Source: Acheta domesticus
Lineage: Eukaryota; Arthropoda; Insecta; Orthoptera; Gryllidae
Reading direction: 5' to 3'
Assembly (NCBI GenBank): GCA_031308135.1
Contig: JAHLJT010000631.1
Coordinates: 227,936,636-228,000,635, forward strand
DNA: 64,000 nt
The position numbers and the translations under genes are program-made. Position 1 is the first letter of the stretch, and every line of letters starts with the position of its first letter. Under the pieces are notes generated by a model. The model saw only the letters and a program-made list of their open reading frames with translations, was not told where the DNA came from and searched no databases. Of this stretch, positions 23,511-34,984 are shown piece by piece.

Positions 23511-23683
23511 TACTGCGATTTTAGTATCATTACCCCAAACAGGAATCAGCTGTTTCGCTGTCATCCAATCGGGAACTTATATTTCGCGACAGTGCCGTCA
23601 CTATGGTGACGTTCAAGCTCCCGATTGGATGAAACCGTCAACAGCTGATTCCTGTCAGGGGCAAAGTTACGAAAATCGCAGTA
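23511..23683. mobile_element. 173-bp MITE with TA duplication
   Basis: TIRs start TACTGCGATTTT and end with its complement. The inverted match continues inward for about 70 bases (CAGGAATCAGCTGTT, ATCCAATCGGGA on each side). TA flanks both ends (23509-23510, 23684-23685). No coding content; consistent with a Tc1/mariner-type MITE. Confidence 0.75.
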
Positions 23684-23685
23684 TA

Positions 23686-24020
23686 GTGGGCAGCGGCGCG
23701 GCCGGGACACGCGCCACCGGGCCCGTGGCAAGAGGCGAGTCTATGCCAGCGCTGCGCCTGTAAAGCGGCTGTAAAGCGGGCTGTAAAGAAGCAGCCGCTG
23801 GTAGCCGCGGGCTTCCGCCAGGCTCACGCGCCGACCGAGCCAGGGAGGAATCGGAGGTGACGACATCGTGGGTATGAAAGAGTCGTCCACCCATGCCGAA
23901 GAAGGGCCCTACCTGGGTCGTGGCCCTTAGGACGACAGCCGGAGGTGACGGCCGAGCGAAGGAATGCTGCACTTCCGGGTCCCCGCCCCACACGGCCGAC
24001 GGACGGACATGACTAGAAGC
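23686..24020. other. GC-rich patch, no gene recognised
   Basis: A ~330-base GC- and CpG-rich block with short repeats of CTGTAAAGCGG near 23759-23785. The minus-strand frame of 108 residues has no recognisable motif. Could be an old promoter or element end. Confidence 0.4.
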
Positions 24021-25130
24021 GTCACGCCGTTATGAAGATAGACGTTTTTTGTTCTTTCTGGAAAGGCATTTTTGGTTATGTAAAAAAATTCTAGAGAATG
24101 TACATAGACTGAATAAAGGGATGTTGAAGTTGATGTTTAACGTTTCATTTACAGAACATAACAGAATTATGAAAGGAATAACTGATATGGCGTTCAATAT
24201 TACATTTTAACTATATAAACCGACGTGAAAATTTGGGCGTCAGGAAATAATTCCAAGTAACTAATGAAACAAATATCATTTGTTGATTAGCCCGTTACCG
24301 TGCAAGCTCAGCCTATTTGTGGGTTCCTGCTCAGTAACAATTCGCTTTCCTGGGATCAGCAAAATTGCCACTGGATCCGCCCTCCATACGGAGAAACGCG
24401 AAATCTGAAAGTATTTCTTTATCAATTTGCACAGCAAACGTGTTAGATTGCACAATAATATGTATGTAAACAGTTTTCATGTAAACAGAATGACGAATTA
24501 ATTCTCGCCACACGATCCGCCATTAACGGCACCGAGTGTTCGCTCAATTGTTATAAACAAGCTGAGTGCGCACCATAGTAACGCCCTAACCTAAGTGCGC
24601 GTATGTTCAAGTTCTACGTCTATTTCATGACGTTCGCTGCGAACTATCTAACCCGCCATGTTTTGTACGTCACAATATCACTCTTAGCAGAGGCATTTTC
24701 TAAATCAATGCACACCTGTAATGTTCAACGAAAAATACTTGATGTTGACCAAAAATACCAAATTAAAATGACACAAGGTTAATGGTAGCTGCGCAACTAA
24801 AAGAGATAATCCAAGCACAGGCTCAAAGCATTAGACGTTACAACTTTGTTTCCTGGTTCATAATTGATTGTTTAAAACAGATGAGAAGAGATTCTATCGT
24901 AATCTGATCCAAACACCGAAGGGCAATGCTGTCACTTCTTCAAGAGATCACGTCGAAACATTAGGAGAAGAAATCTGGGAAGAAAGCAGATCCTACAACA
25001 AAGACCAATCTTGACTTCAATCTGAAGTTGATGGTGCCGATGAACGTGTACAAACAGTGGGACATGATCATAAATTCTCGAAAGAGGACCACTTCCAAGC
25101 AATTAAGGGGTGATATTATAAAGCATTGAA
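24021..25130. other. Intergenic, nothing recognised
   Basis: AT-rich sequence with scattered short frames only and no recognisable repeat or coding motif. Confidence 0.4.
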
Positions 25131-25560
25131 GGCTTTCACGGCCGGAGTCAATATTCTTGATGTCTTCCGGGCTGATGGGCCGTGGTCCAATTGGCTTGGA
25201 ACTGCCAAACGTTTCGCCCACGACTGCGGTGGGCATCTTCAGTGGCGAGGTCTCGGGCGAAGTGATTGGGACAGTGGCTTACTGGCGACTGACTTAACGG
25301 GTGAGTCCAGAAAGTAAATTTCCCTATGTTTTTTTGTTTTAAAAGTACACGCTTTATGGCGAGTAAATTGCGCATGCGTAACAGATCTTTGACAAATCAA
25401 CCATGTGCCGGCTAGACAGATCTCACTGAGTGCCAGGAGCGCAGCACCTTTGGCCCGAAATGGCGACATTTATCCGTTCTCCCGTCGCCTGGGAGGTTCA
25501 GTCCGTGATAAAGTTTCTTAATGCACAACACATCCCGCCGCTCGAAATTCATCATTTGAG
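25130..25560. repeat. Repeat fragments of uncertain class
   Basis: A segment with GGCTTTCACGGCCGGAGTC, GTCTTCCGGGCTGATGGGCC and AACGTTTCGCCCACGACTGC (25130-25240) looks like part of an interspersed element. An adjoining segment starting GTCCAGAAAGTAAATTTCCC (25307) has the look of a mariner-type end. Neither can be assigned from sequence alone. Confidence 0.35.
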
Positions 25561-26250
25561 ACCGGATTTTTATGTAATTACATATTTTTTGTCTTTCTAG
25601 TTACCTTTCTTAAATTTGTAATCTTGACAAATCATCGCTCTCCTAATTCAATCTCGAATTTTTTCGCTACATATTTTACATATTTAGCACCGTATTACAT
25701 ACTTTACATATTTTGCTGTTTTCACAATATATTTTCTTATTTTATCAATTTTCTTCAATTTAATTCCATATTTTTTTATGAAGATGTATTTTTTTTATAT
25801 GAGCATTTTCCCTACATTATTGTGGAAATCTAGGAGTCCAATATATCACTGACATTGCGTTTTGTGATCTGTAACCTTAATTTCCGAGAAAAAATTGCAA
25901 TCGCCGACGTGTAACACTTCGATGAAGATGCTACAGTGTATGTTTCCTGGTCGTAGATCTCGCCACTCTGTGCGATGTCTTCTATTGCGTTTAGTTCGGC
26001 TGCTAAACTACGGTCCTGGATTACAATAGATGAAGCTTTTACCACTGACGAGAAAGTTGTATGATGTACAGTGAGCTGCTTTTCTAAATGTAAGTTCTTA
26101 CTATGTAAATGGTTTTTAATTAGAGAATTTTAATATTACATATTATATTCGATTTTACATATTTATTACATGTTCTTACTGTTTTCATTACATATTTATG
26201 TACATATTTTGACGTTTAATACTACATATTTTTCCGGTCTCCATTCATCA
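25560..26250. repeat. AT-rich block with recurring ACATATTT
   Basis: The word ACATATTT, or one-base variants of it, recurs about a dozen times in two clusters (25580-25730 and 26130-26235) around a central 250 bases that are less AT-rich. No gene is recognised in the centre, though a 71-residue minus-strand frame exists. Confidence 0.4.
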
Positions 26251-26295
26251 TCAGCTCTTATACTTCGGTTTTTATAACGTGGCACTTCAAGCCCA

Positions 26296-26454
26296 GTCTT
26301 CACGATGGAATATCACACGGCATTTCACGTCTTTCTCGTGCCGCTAGATGTTGCGTGATCCCGACCGTATAAAGCAGTGCTTGCAATCATGCGACATCTA
26401 GCGGCACGACCAAAATAGACGCGAAATACCGTTTGATATTGCATCGCGAAGACA
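26296..26454. mobile_element. MITE, same family as in intron 3
   Basis: The arms GTCTTCACGATGGAATATCA (left) and the complement TGATATTGCATCGCGAAGAC-type right end share CGTGCCGCTAGATG inside. Core about 30 bases, no ORF. It abuts the broken end of the CR1-like LINE. Confidence 0.7.
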
Positions 26455-29200
26455 TTGTGAATCGGTACTGCAATTTCCTCCTTCCAATTTTGATGGATCA
26501 TATTATTATTTATAGTAACATCCGTTAAGCGCGCAAGGTACGGAATCATGGCTTCCCTACCCAGTTCGATCCTTCGGCTTGAAAGCAGATGCGGAATGTC
26601 TGTTTAAACAAGCCGCCTTTTCACTGTCATCTGTAATTAACGAACCGTCTGCTCCGCATATCTTTGGAATACTGTCTTTTTTCCCTTATTTTATGTCTCA
26701 CATACTTGAAGAAATTTTGCCAACAGGTCAATCGGTCGTTTAGAATTGATTGAAGGTAATTTTTTGGGGGTATGTAACTTTCATGCTAGTATCTTTTTAG
26801 ATAATTGTAGAAATTTGTTTTTCTGTTCTTTGTTTATATTGTTTACTGTACGCTTTCCTAACCTGCCTTTTCAGTCTCCTCACTTCTTTGTTTTAATACA
26901 CAGGATCCGAGTGCCACCGTAGTTTCCTGGTAGACACGAGTTTTGCTAAGCATTCTGAAATGACGTTCTTAAATTTGTCCATACCTGTTCTACTGTATAT
27001 CCGCTAGAAACCCAATTTGGAAAACTGTTTTTCAAATATAATTGCATGTTTGTGACATTTGTTCTAGAGAACTGAAAAAATTGTCTTTTTTTTACAAGAT
27101 CATTTCGCCTACCCTCTCTGCACATTTTAAAAAGGGCTCCTTTGTGGTCGCTAATTCCGAAAATTACTTCATAGGGAAGAAGTTTGTCCACCGGTCTTAT
27201 AAGGAAAACGTCCAGTAAAGCATTACCGTTTGGTCACAACCTATGTTCAGCTGTTCTCCCAAACCAGCTCCTTAATGAGGCGTTGGGCGGCGCCTTCAAC
27301 CCCCACATCCCCCTCCCCTCCCATGTAGCGTGCGGTAAATTTAGGTCTCCTCGAATAACGACATTTTCCCCCTTTTCCTGATTAAGCGGGTTCTCTCTAT
27401 ATGTCTTGCCAATGGTTCATGTCCATCTTGCTGTGATCTATACGCGCCTATAATTTCCCATTGATTTTTTGAATTTTTATCTCGAATGTCTACAGCTATG
27501 ATTTCAAATTTGTCATCCACTTATGCCTCTATTGCTTCAAACTTGTCTTTTATACATATAAAAACACGCCCCCCATTGCAATCTACTCTATCACGCATGA
27601 AAGTTAAAAAATTTTGTCTAAAGATTTCCGAGTTTAATATTTCTGCATTGAGCCATGCATGACTATCACGACATCTACATTATAAGAATCTACTTTGTTC
27701 CAGAAATGAACGGTTTTATTGTAAATGCTCCTGCAATTAACCTGCAGAATAACTGGAGACTCACCTGCGTAATTAATTAATCTAATGCCACCATCTCTCG
27801 CCATAGTTCCCGCATCGCTGTCCGGCGATAGGTCGCCGTTCGTCGTCGCCGCCACAGTGCCATCCCTCGGTCACGGTTTCGTCGACCGTCACGGAAACCG
27901 TCTCGGTCACGGAAACCATCACGGTTTCGTCGACCGTCGCCGCCATTTCACCAACTCCCGCTGCCGTTACCACGTCATAGTGCGTCTCCGTCCCTCGCAG
28001 CCGCCACCGCGTCACTGTACATTGCAGCTACGACACCGTCCCTCGCTGCGCTGTCGTCCGTCGCCGATATTCCCTCACAGACCTTCGTAAGGGATTCGAC
28101 AGCCCTTGCGCCACCGCCGTGGGGTGTCACGAGCCTGTGGCGGGAAGTTTCGGGCCTCCAAAGCGCGAGAAGAGACCACCTAGCTTTGAGGATCCCGAGC
28201 GATTGAGGTGCAAGCCGTCACGACCGAAATCGCCGTTCTGCAACCACGAATTTGGATCCCCAAAGAACACATTCCTTCTCTGTGCCACCCACTCGAACAT
28301 TCGGTTGACTATATCAACCCGTCTCCATGGAATGTCAAGACGCCTGAGAATGCCACTAAAATAGATCTTTGCTTTTGGAAACTTCTCTGGCGCTTTTATC
28401 ACGAAGTCACCCATATCCCCCATGACAAAGTCAAGATTTCTCTTCCCCAAATCATTAGTACCGACATGTAAAATTACGGTATCTGGCGTTCCGAGGTCCC
28501 TATTCTCCACTTACCTTCGCAGCTGCTCGGTTCGAACTCCCGGGAGGCACATAACATCCAAGTGTTTGTTGTCCTTGCCTTCATGCCTTACTATCGAGTC
28601 GCCAATAACGAGAATGGGTTTTCTCGCAATTGGTGCCTCTACTATTGGCTGTGCGGGGCCTCTTACTGTAGCAGCTCGAAGTTTATACTCCAGGGCTGCG
28701 TTTAACACACGTAGCTCCTGGATTTGAAGAAGATCAGCTTCCAATTTCTCTTCCAGTTGACGCAGTCTATTTTCTTTGCACTTACTGCGAAAACATTTGT
28801 CGTTATCTCTGTCCCCATTTTTACCACAACTCATATGATACCAGAGTCCACATAATTCGCATTGCTTGCCGGATTTTAAGTTGTTATCACAACCACTGCA
28901 CAAGATGCAGATTAAAATAACTTCTTGTCCCGGGTTAGGTTCGACACCTTCAATTAGCAATAGTACCGCTATCGTGGTCGCACACAATGATGCTGCTCCA
29001 ACAGCTGCCCCGTCCCCGCGAAACGATGCCGAGGAGTTCGCCGAAGTATGCAGAAGCATATTAGAGAATATAGGAATTAGAAGGCCATCCCATACAAACC
29101 AATATCACAAAGGAAGCTTCGAAACTGTGAATCTCGGAGCAAACTCTTGTAATGGGACGGTCGCACACGTACTAATTTCGGCGTGTGCGAGATGAATATT
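26455..29200 (-). pseudogene. Decayed CR1-like LINE (ORF1, endonuclease, start of RT)
   Basis: On the minus strand, ORF1 (29059-28127) is followed by LINE endonuclease-like sequence near 27760-27640 (ILQVNCRSIYNKT, NVDVVIV). A damaged stretch follows, and near 26640-26460 comes a pre-RT region (IPKICGADGSLITDDSEKAA in pieces, then NWKEEIAVPIH). It breaks off there beside a MITE, so the reverse-transcriptase core is missing. Frames shift repeatedly and stops are frequent after 27640. The ORF1 type (PHD plus SGNH esterase) points to the CR1/L2 part of the Jockey superfamily. Confidence 0.75.
28127..29059 (-). pseudogene. LINE ORF1: PHD-type zinc finger plus SGNH esterase, one in-frame stop
   Basis: A single reading frame runs from 29059 to 28127 apart from one TAA at 28511-28513. 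It holds a leader LLLIEGVEPNPGQ, then a Cys/His cluster CILCSGCDN to CELCGLWYHMSC (PHD-like), and a Leu/Glu-rich coiled-coil stretch. The SGNH-hydrolase blocks follow: GDSIVRH (nucleophile Ser), VILHVGTND and, near the end, GRDGLHLN (Asp-His). These are the ORF1 domains of CR1-type LINEs, in which the esterase is thought to help RNP or membrane association. The stop lies between the GDS and GTND blocks and would remove most of the esterase. Confidence 0.8.
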
Positions 29201-30320
29201 TTATATAACAGGGAGTCCGGGAAAACTTAGCTGGCTGAAAATATGCGTTTCTCCGCTACCTGAGTGCGCGAAGGGTCGCCGCCGGCCGCCGATGGGAGCG
29301 TCTCCCTTTGTTCAAGACCGTTTGCCACACCTCTGGTATTTCCGAGCGCTGCGTCAGAACACACCCCGCGTCTTCTCGGAAATCGTGGTGACGTGAACGC
29401 CCACTCGAAATCGGGTTCCAACCGTCGAGGGACCCATGGCAATTGGACGGCGCGCATCACGCGATTTGGCTACGCCAATAGTCGAAGACTAGGCGGGGGT
29501 GAGACATGTGATCTCGCGAGCAAGGGAGGTTGCTGCGAACGCGAGACTCGGCCATTCCGATACGAACGACGACCGCGAGTGTTACCTTCCGATGTAAGCG
29601 ACGACCGAGGTGTTGGGTCCGATGGTAACGACCGCCGCGAGACGCTAGATCGCCGCCGGCAACGCATCGTCGCCACCTCACCGCCCGCTCAGGTGCCGCC
29701 GAAGGGAGAAGCGGAACACCGTGTGAGTGCCGATACTCGAATGAACGAAGAAGCGTTCGGACGCGGCCTGAGGGCCGGCCGCCGCTAAAAGACGCTTTGG
29801 TGTGGCGATTCCTGGCCGCCGCCGCCGCGTTAGCCCGCGTGCCGCGCGCGCCTGCCCGCGCACAGCCCCAAGCCGCCGCCGCAGTCAATGCCTGCCGCGC
29901 ACGCCTGCCCGCGCACAGCACCAAGCCGCCGCCGCAGTCAACGCCTGCCGCGCGCGCCCGCCCGCGCGCAGCCCTGCGCCGCGCCACAGCCAGCGCTGCC
30001 GCGCGCCGGGCCGCTGCCACGCCGACGTCGCCGCCGCGTTAGCCCGCGTGCCGCGCGCGCCTGCCCGCGTACAGCCCCAAGCCGCCGCCGCAGTCAACGC
30101 CTGCCGCGCACGCCCGCCCGCGCGCAGCCCTACGCCGCCGCAGCCAACGCCTGCCGCGTGCCGCTACACCGCCGCCGCGGCCACCAGCTGCCCGTCCGGC
30201 CCAGGAAACGGGGGGGAGCGCCGCTGCCCTGCCGCCCGACACCCGGGCCGATGCCGACGCCCGGAGGGGCGGAGCGCCCGTGCGATGACCCGGAAGGGTT
30301 GGACTGTTAAGTTAAGCTAG
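29200..30320. repeat. CpG-dense island with GC-rich tandem repeats
   Basis: From 29816 to 30160, units rich in GCCGCCGCCGCAGTCAACGC recur about every 54 bases within a larger unit of about 212 bases; the block beginning GCGTTAGCCCGCGTGCCGCG recurs at about 29826 and 30038. The Ala/Arg/Pro-rich frames on both strands are products of the repeat. It lies upstream of the CR1-like ORF1 on that element's strand, so it may be its 5' UTR and promoter, but no boundary is visible. Confidence 0.6.
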
Positions 30321-31839
30321 TTATAAGTTAGGTTAAGACAGTATTAAGAACTGTAGGGGGCTTCACCCGATTATTTTTTTTTCCTTTGAATTAAACTCAG
30401 AAATCATGAAAGAGCGTTTTACTGTGTAGTGCATGAATATGCCCAGTCACGCATGCGTCCTAAATAGATTCCAGCCGTACACATGAGGCAACCTGCAGCA
30501 GACGGGAATCCACAGGTGAGTCGGGTCACGCCCTGAGAGAGGTTAACACCGCCGACACCGATGAGTGGTCGTGTGTACGGGGGGGGGGTGTTACACTCTC
30601 CTTTGCTTGACAAACACAAGACTTCTTTTTGATTACGATTACGGAAATAGTCTTCATAATTCCCAGAATCAGAAAAGAGAACGTAGCTTCCAACCTCGAT
30701 ACAAATCTGTGATGGGAGTTTAAGACAACGATTAATGTCTCTAACATAAACTCCGATTTTTCTATAGTGGCCGATGACATTAATCATTGTAACATATCAT
30801 GCCTTGTAAAATGAATATTTTTAATTAATTCGCGAATGTCTTTCTTAACGGGGCTCATGGCCTCAGAAATATGCTTACCACTGTTGGAAAGATTCATATA
30901 ATTCATATAATTGAAAAGATTCCTATAATTGATTAATATACGATTTGGAATAAGTAGGAAGGTTTATTGGAATAGGTAGAATCATCGGATTCCAATTTGG
31001 AACGGCACACAGAACAAGCAATTTTATATTTTAAAGAAAATGCTGCCTAACAGAAGATATATACAAGGAAGACTCCTTAATTTCGATATCCAAATAATTT
31101 CTGTCCAATGTAGGCAACACGTATCGATCATTTGCAATGAAACAAATCTCACTTAAGTGACACAGAGTAAACATACAGGTTATGAAGTTAATAAGCTGAT
31201 ATTATTTATGAATGCCAAAATTTAAATTCGACAATACGTAAACATCTTCACTTCTATTTATAATACGTGTGAAGACACGTTTCTTCCAATATAAGCGAGG
31301 AACAGGTACTAAAACTGTAATTAAAAAAAACCTTCGATAACAAAAATCTATAATTGCACTATTATCACATGCTACTCAACCGGCAAAACACTGAACAAAC
31401 ACTATTTACTTGAATACTTCCGCCGATGTCTGGGTCTATACAAGGTTCATCGGATTCGCGTCGGACTGAAGGACAGCATTGTCAAATCTTCACACTCCGA
31501 CCTGTATTAAAGGTAGTCGTGGCAGTACCCTAACCAACAGGTCACGGACCGCAAGGTCTTTCCCTCTTGTTTCTTGTCCTATTCACACCCCTTACTCAGG
31601 GCTGGCAATTGCTGTTAGTCGTAATGAATAGTTTACCCGGGTGGGGTTCCCCCCCCTCACCCCGCCATCACGCACTGAAAGTGAATAAGAAGGGAAAATA
31701 CAAAACACATTTTATTTAAATTTTTATGTTCTAATTAAATTGGCAAATGTATTTTATGGAACTTCGGCAATTCAGTTTTTCAATGCAAAAACAATGCTGA
31801 GCTTTATTTAATGATCCGCTGAAGTTATGCTTTGCGAAA
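30321..31839. other. Intergenic, nothing recognised
   Basis: Mixed-composition DNA with a (G)9 run near 30581. Short frames only. Confidence 0.4.
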
Positions 31840-32310
31840 AACGGTGAATTTTCCGCAAAAAGCAACGGCCCTGATAACGGAAAAGTTGATAAATCCAGTT
31901 ACTAAATTTAGAAAGAAAAAATCGTCTAACACATGGTGTAGCCAGAACCATGTTTTGTGGTATCGACATAATCGAATGACGGCAAAACATCAGTCCGTAT
32001 AGAAACTAGGCTAGTCGTTAAACCATTCATCAGATTTCTCCAAAACTGACACATTCTCCAATCGACCTGTCTGAAGTTGCGCCTCCTTGAATATGAAACC
32101 GATATTTTAATTTTTCCGGGTACTTTACGCGAAGTCCCCGGTATATTTTCAAACATTTAAAAAAATAGCTCCATCGTTTTTAATTAAATTTTGTTGGATA
32201 GTGCAAAGGATCTTTAAAAGATTGGTGCAGGTTTCATTTTCGTTGAAAATTCTGATTTTGGGAAATTGCAAAAATTCAAAATTTTTTCCCACGTTTCTAC
32301 CCTCTCGGGA
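31840..32310 (+). repeat. Dispersed repeat family, intergenic copy 1
   Basis: Contains ACGGAAAAGTTGATAAATCC, TCTAACACATGGTGTAGCCA, a degenerate version of the fingerprint box, CAATCGACCTGTCTGAAGTTG and the TTGTTGGATAGTGCAAAGGA tail anchors in the family order. Truncated near 32310. Confidence 0.7.
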
Positions 32311-32419
32311 TTTTTCGTGTGGGTTGGGTATACCTACTCGCATTATCCTCCGGGCCTGCCCTTTCACACACACTCACGTGCACCACACTATCACACATGT
32401 CGGAAGGCAGTTGCGCTTA

Positions 32420-33600
32420 AGATTTTGTTCTGGCTAGAGCGATGCTACGCTTGAGGGAGATACCTGTTTGGTCAAAATTCCCGCAAGCCGACGTAAGGCT
32501 TCTGATCTAACCATGCAGCGGGGGAATATTAGGCCCGCAACAGACTACACCGAGAAATGTGTTTCCAGAAATGTCCGACGAGAAATGTGAAAAATCGAAA
32601 CAAGGGACTCTTATGGACCCCTACACACTTGAAAGAGTTTCCTCGTTCGCCTCTGCGGAGGCGAAAGAGTTCCTCACTCGCGTCGGTCAGCGAGCGAGTT
32701 TTCTCGGACACTTTTCTACTCCTTCACTTGTTATACGACATTTAGGCGTTCACTGCCGCAGGAATACACCAAACAGTTCACAGAACTGAGTGAGGTTATA
32801 ACATTTGGCAGTAAAAGATGCGATAAACTACCAGTTTTTTAATTGTTTTTTGAATTTCCTCTTCAAACGGAAATGAACAAGTAAAGACTTGTATGGAAGA
32901 TATTCTTGTGTGAAACCCCCTCATAATGAGTAATATAAAAGAAAAAAATTTGAAGCAAGAAACTTGAAAGGTAATTTTGAAAGAATTGAATTAATTTTTC
33001 ACTTTTCTTAATTGGTATTTATTGGAATTTATGAATGAATTTATTAATTGTGAATTTTATTATGAATTATGTGATCATTATCTATTCATTATTCACCAAC
33101 AAATAGAGTAAACCAGAGCGTGGTAGAGATTACGGAGTTCAAGAAAATTTGATGATGTACAACTTCTCCCTTATACGTCACTTAACTTCCTGTTTATATC
33201 TTCATTAAATAATGATTTGTATGCAATGTAGTAGTGTGTTTCTCTCTACGTAATTCGAACTCGTTAAACAAATGGTTACGATTATTGTAACAAAACAAGG
33301 ATATCACGAGTTAAAATTACATAAGAGCATTTAATAAAACAAGAAATGGGACTCTCAGATGATCTCATAGCAAAAACTGCTGCCATCACTCTCGGTTTGT
33401 GGCACATTAAGGCATTTCGAGACATCGAATAACCTCTTTGTAGTGTGTGGACGCAGCCTCGCCGCCTCTTTCCACATTTCTCGGAACGCGTTCCTCGGTG
33501 TAGTCTGTTGCGGGCCTTACCGTCTACTTCGGCAATAAAAACATGCACTACACTCGCGAGAGTAATCAATTTAGCATTTGACGCGTCCTGAGTCACTAAT
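32420..33600 (-). repeat. Second dispersed repeat family, split by a Harbinger-like element
   Basis: The outer pieces 32420-32531 and 33517-33600 match, on the minus strand, adjacent parts of the block at 6225-6720. The 985 bases between them are the inserted element, so the intron copy acts as an uninterrupted reference. Confidence 0.55.
32532..33516. mobile_element. PIF/Harbinger-like non-autonomous element
   Basis: The left end GGCCCGCAACAGACTACACC and its exact complement at the right end form the TIRs, flanked by TTA at 32529-32531 and 33517-33519. A 3-bp TTA/TAA target and GG-starting TIRs are the Harbinger pattern. The 985-base interior is AT-rich with no transposase frame, so it would move only in trans. 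Confidence 0.75.
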
Positions 33601-34984
33601 TAATCCTACTGCTAAAATTGGTTGTGAATGTGGTGGCCCCCTTCTTCCTTCATTGCCAATTCTTCTTCTTTGAAGATAACGATTTAATTGTTCAAAACAC
33701 CACAAGCTACACCGTATAATTAATAGGATTCGGTAAATTTCTCAAGCCCGTTTGGAAGCAACGAAACAGGTTTTTCCAGATTCCGAAACATCTGTCCAGT
33801 GTTTTTCGTTCTCACACTTCTTTCATTATGAAGTTTTCCTTATTCTGGTATTCAAAACTGGGCTGAACAAATAATCGGATTCTCTCAAGAACCCGCCAAA
33901 GCCTTCAATTGAATTGCCCGGGCACAATTTTTTTGCCGATGTCGATTAACTGAAACTTTAGGCACCTTGGGCACTTCTGTATCATCACGCAACAATGTGT
34001 GCAGCATTATATGAGTTACGAAATAATCACCACAGCAATAACACTTTTTTTATGAAAACATCACAAAGTTAACTTTCGGGAAACAGTTTTCCCATTTTCA
34101 GCGGGTTACCCAAGCGAATAGGATCACACGAAAACATAACAGTAGTCTTGATTGAAATATTTTAATTGTTTCGTTAACACACAAATTAATCGTAGTTAAT
34201 ACAAAAAAAATTGTGGATGTTTGAAAAATGCAATCCTCTCCTAAGATTCTTTCTGTGCGGTCCGTCTCGGACATAACTTACCCCGTACGTCTTAGGACAT
34301 CTAATTTATAATATCATTCATATTATTATAATATAAATCGGTTTTCCCATTTTCAAAAAACTCTGTTCCCTTTCTTTTGTTGTTTCATCGCGATGAATGT
34401 GAAGTAAGAGTAATCTGATTTTGCTTTCTTCAAGCATTATGGCACAAAGTCAGGCTTTTGCTCAACACGGAGGCAATAAGGAACGTTTAAAGATCAAAAG
34501 AAATTAAATATTGAAGAATAATAGTATTGAAATCCTGAAAAATGTTTGAAACAATTAGACATATATCCTTATCATTTACACCTCTTAAGAGTTTCTATAG
34601 AGTGTTTGAAAAATTACCTAATTTTGATTTTCTTTCAAATTACTTTAATTTTGATTCATAGAAAAAATAGTTTTTCAAATAAAGTAAATATGTTTATCAA
34701 CAATGTACTTCCGTTGGCTCAAAACGTTTTTTTAATTGAGCTTCGAAGTGCTTATCTCTTTCCAGTCGCTGATTATTTAAAGATAACATTTTATTAATGA
34801 CAGCACATTTTACGTGGCTTTCGCCAGATCCTTAGTTTATATCCAAGAAGTGTTTGAGTGGAAGAGAAAATGTGCTAAGGCAGAAAAGTTCAATAGTAAA
34901 TTACCTGAGGCAATTAATCATTAAGGATCTATGAATCTATGAAGGACCTATTCATTTCCATCAGTTTCCTTACGCTCCCAGAAA
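33601..34984. other. Intergenic, nothing recognised
   Basis: AT-rich DNA with short frames and no recognisable element. Confidence 0.4.

Noticed and set aside
25140..25240. Hammerhead ribozyme, suggested by CTGATGG near 25171 and an AAACG word downstream
   Set aside because: The required CTGANGA core is not met and I cannot pair three helices.
29457..30320. Long Ala/Arg/Pro-rich frames on both strands
   Set aside because: They arise from GC-rich tandem repeats and from the rarity of stop codons in GC-rich DNA.
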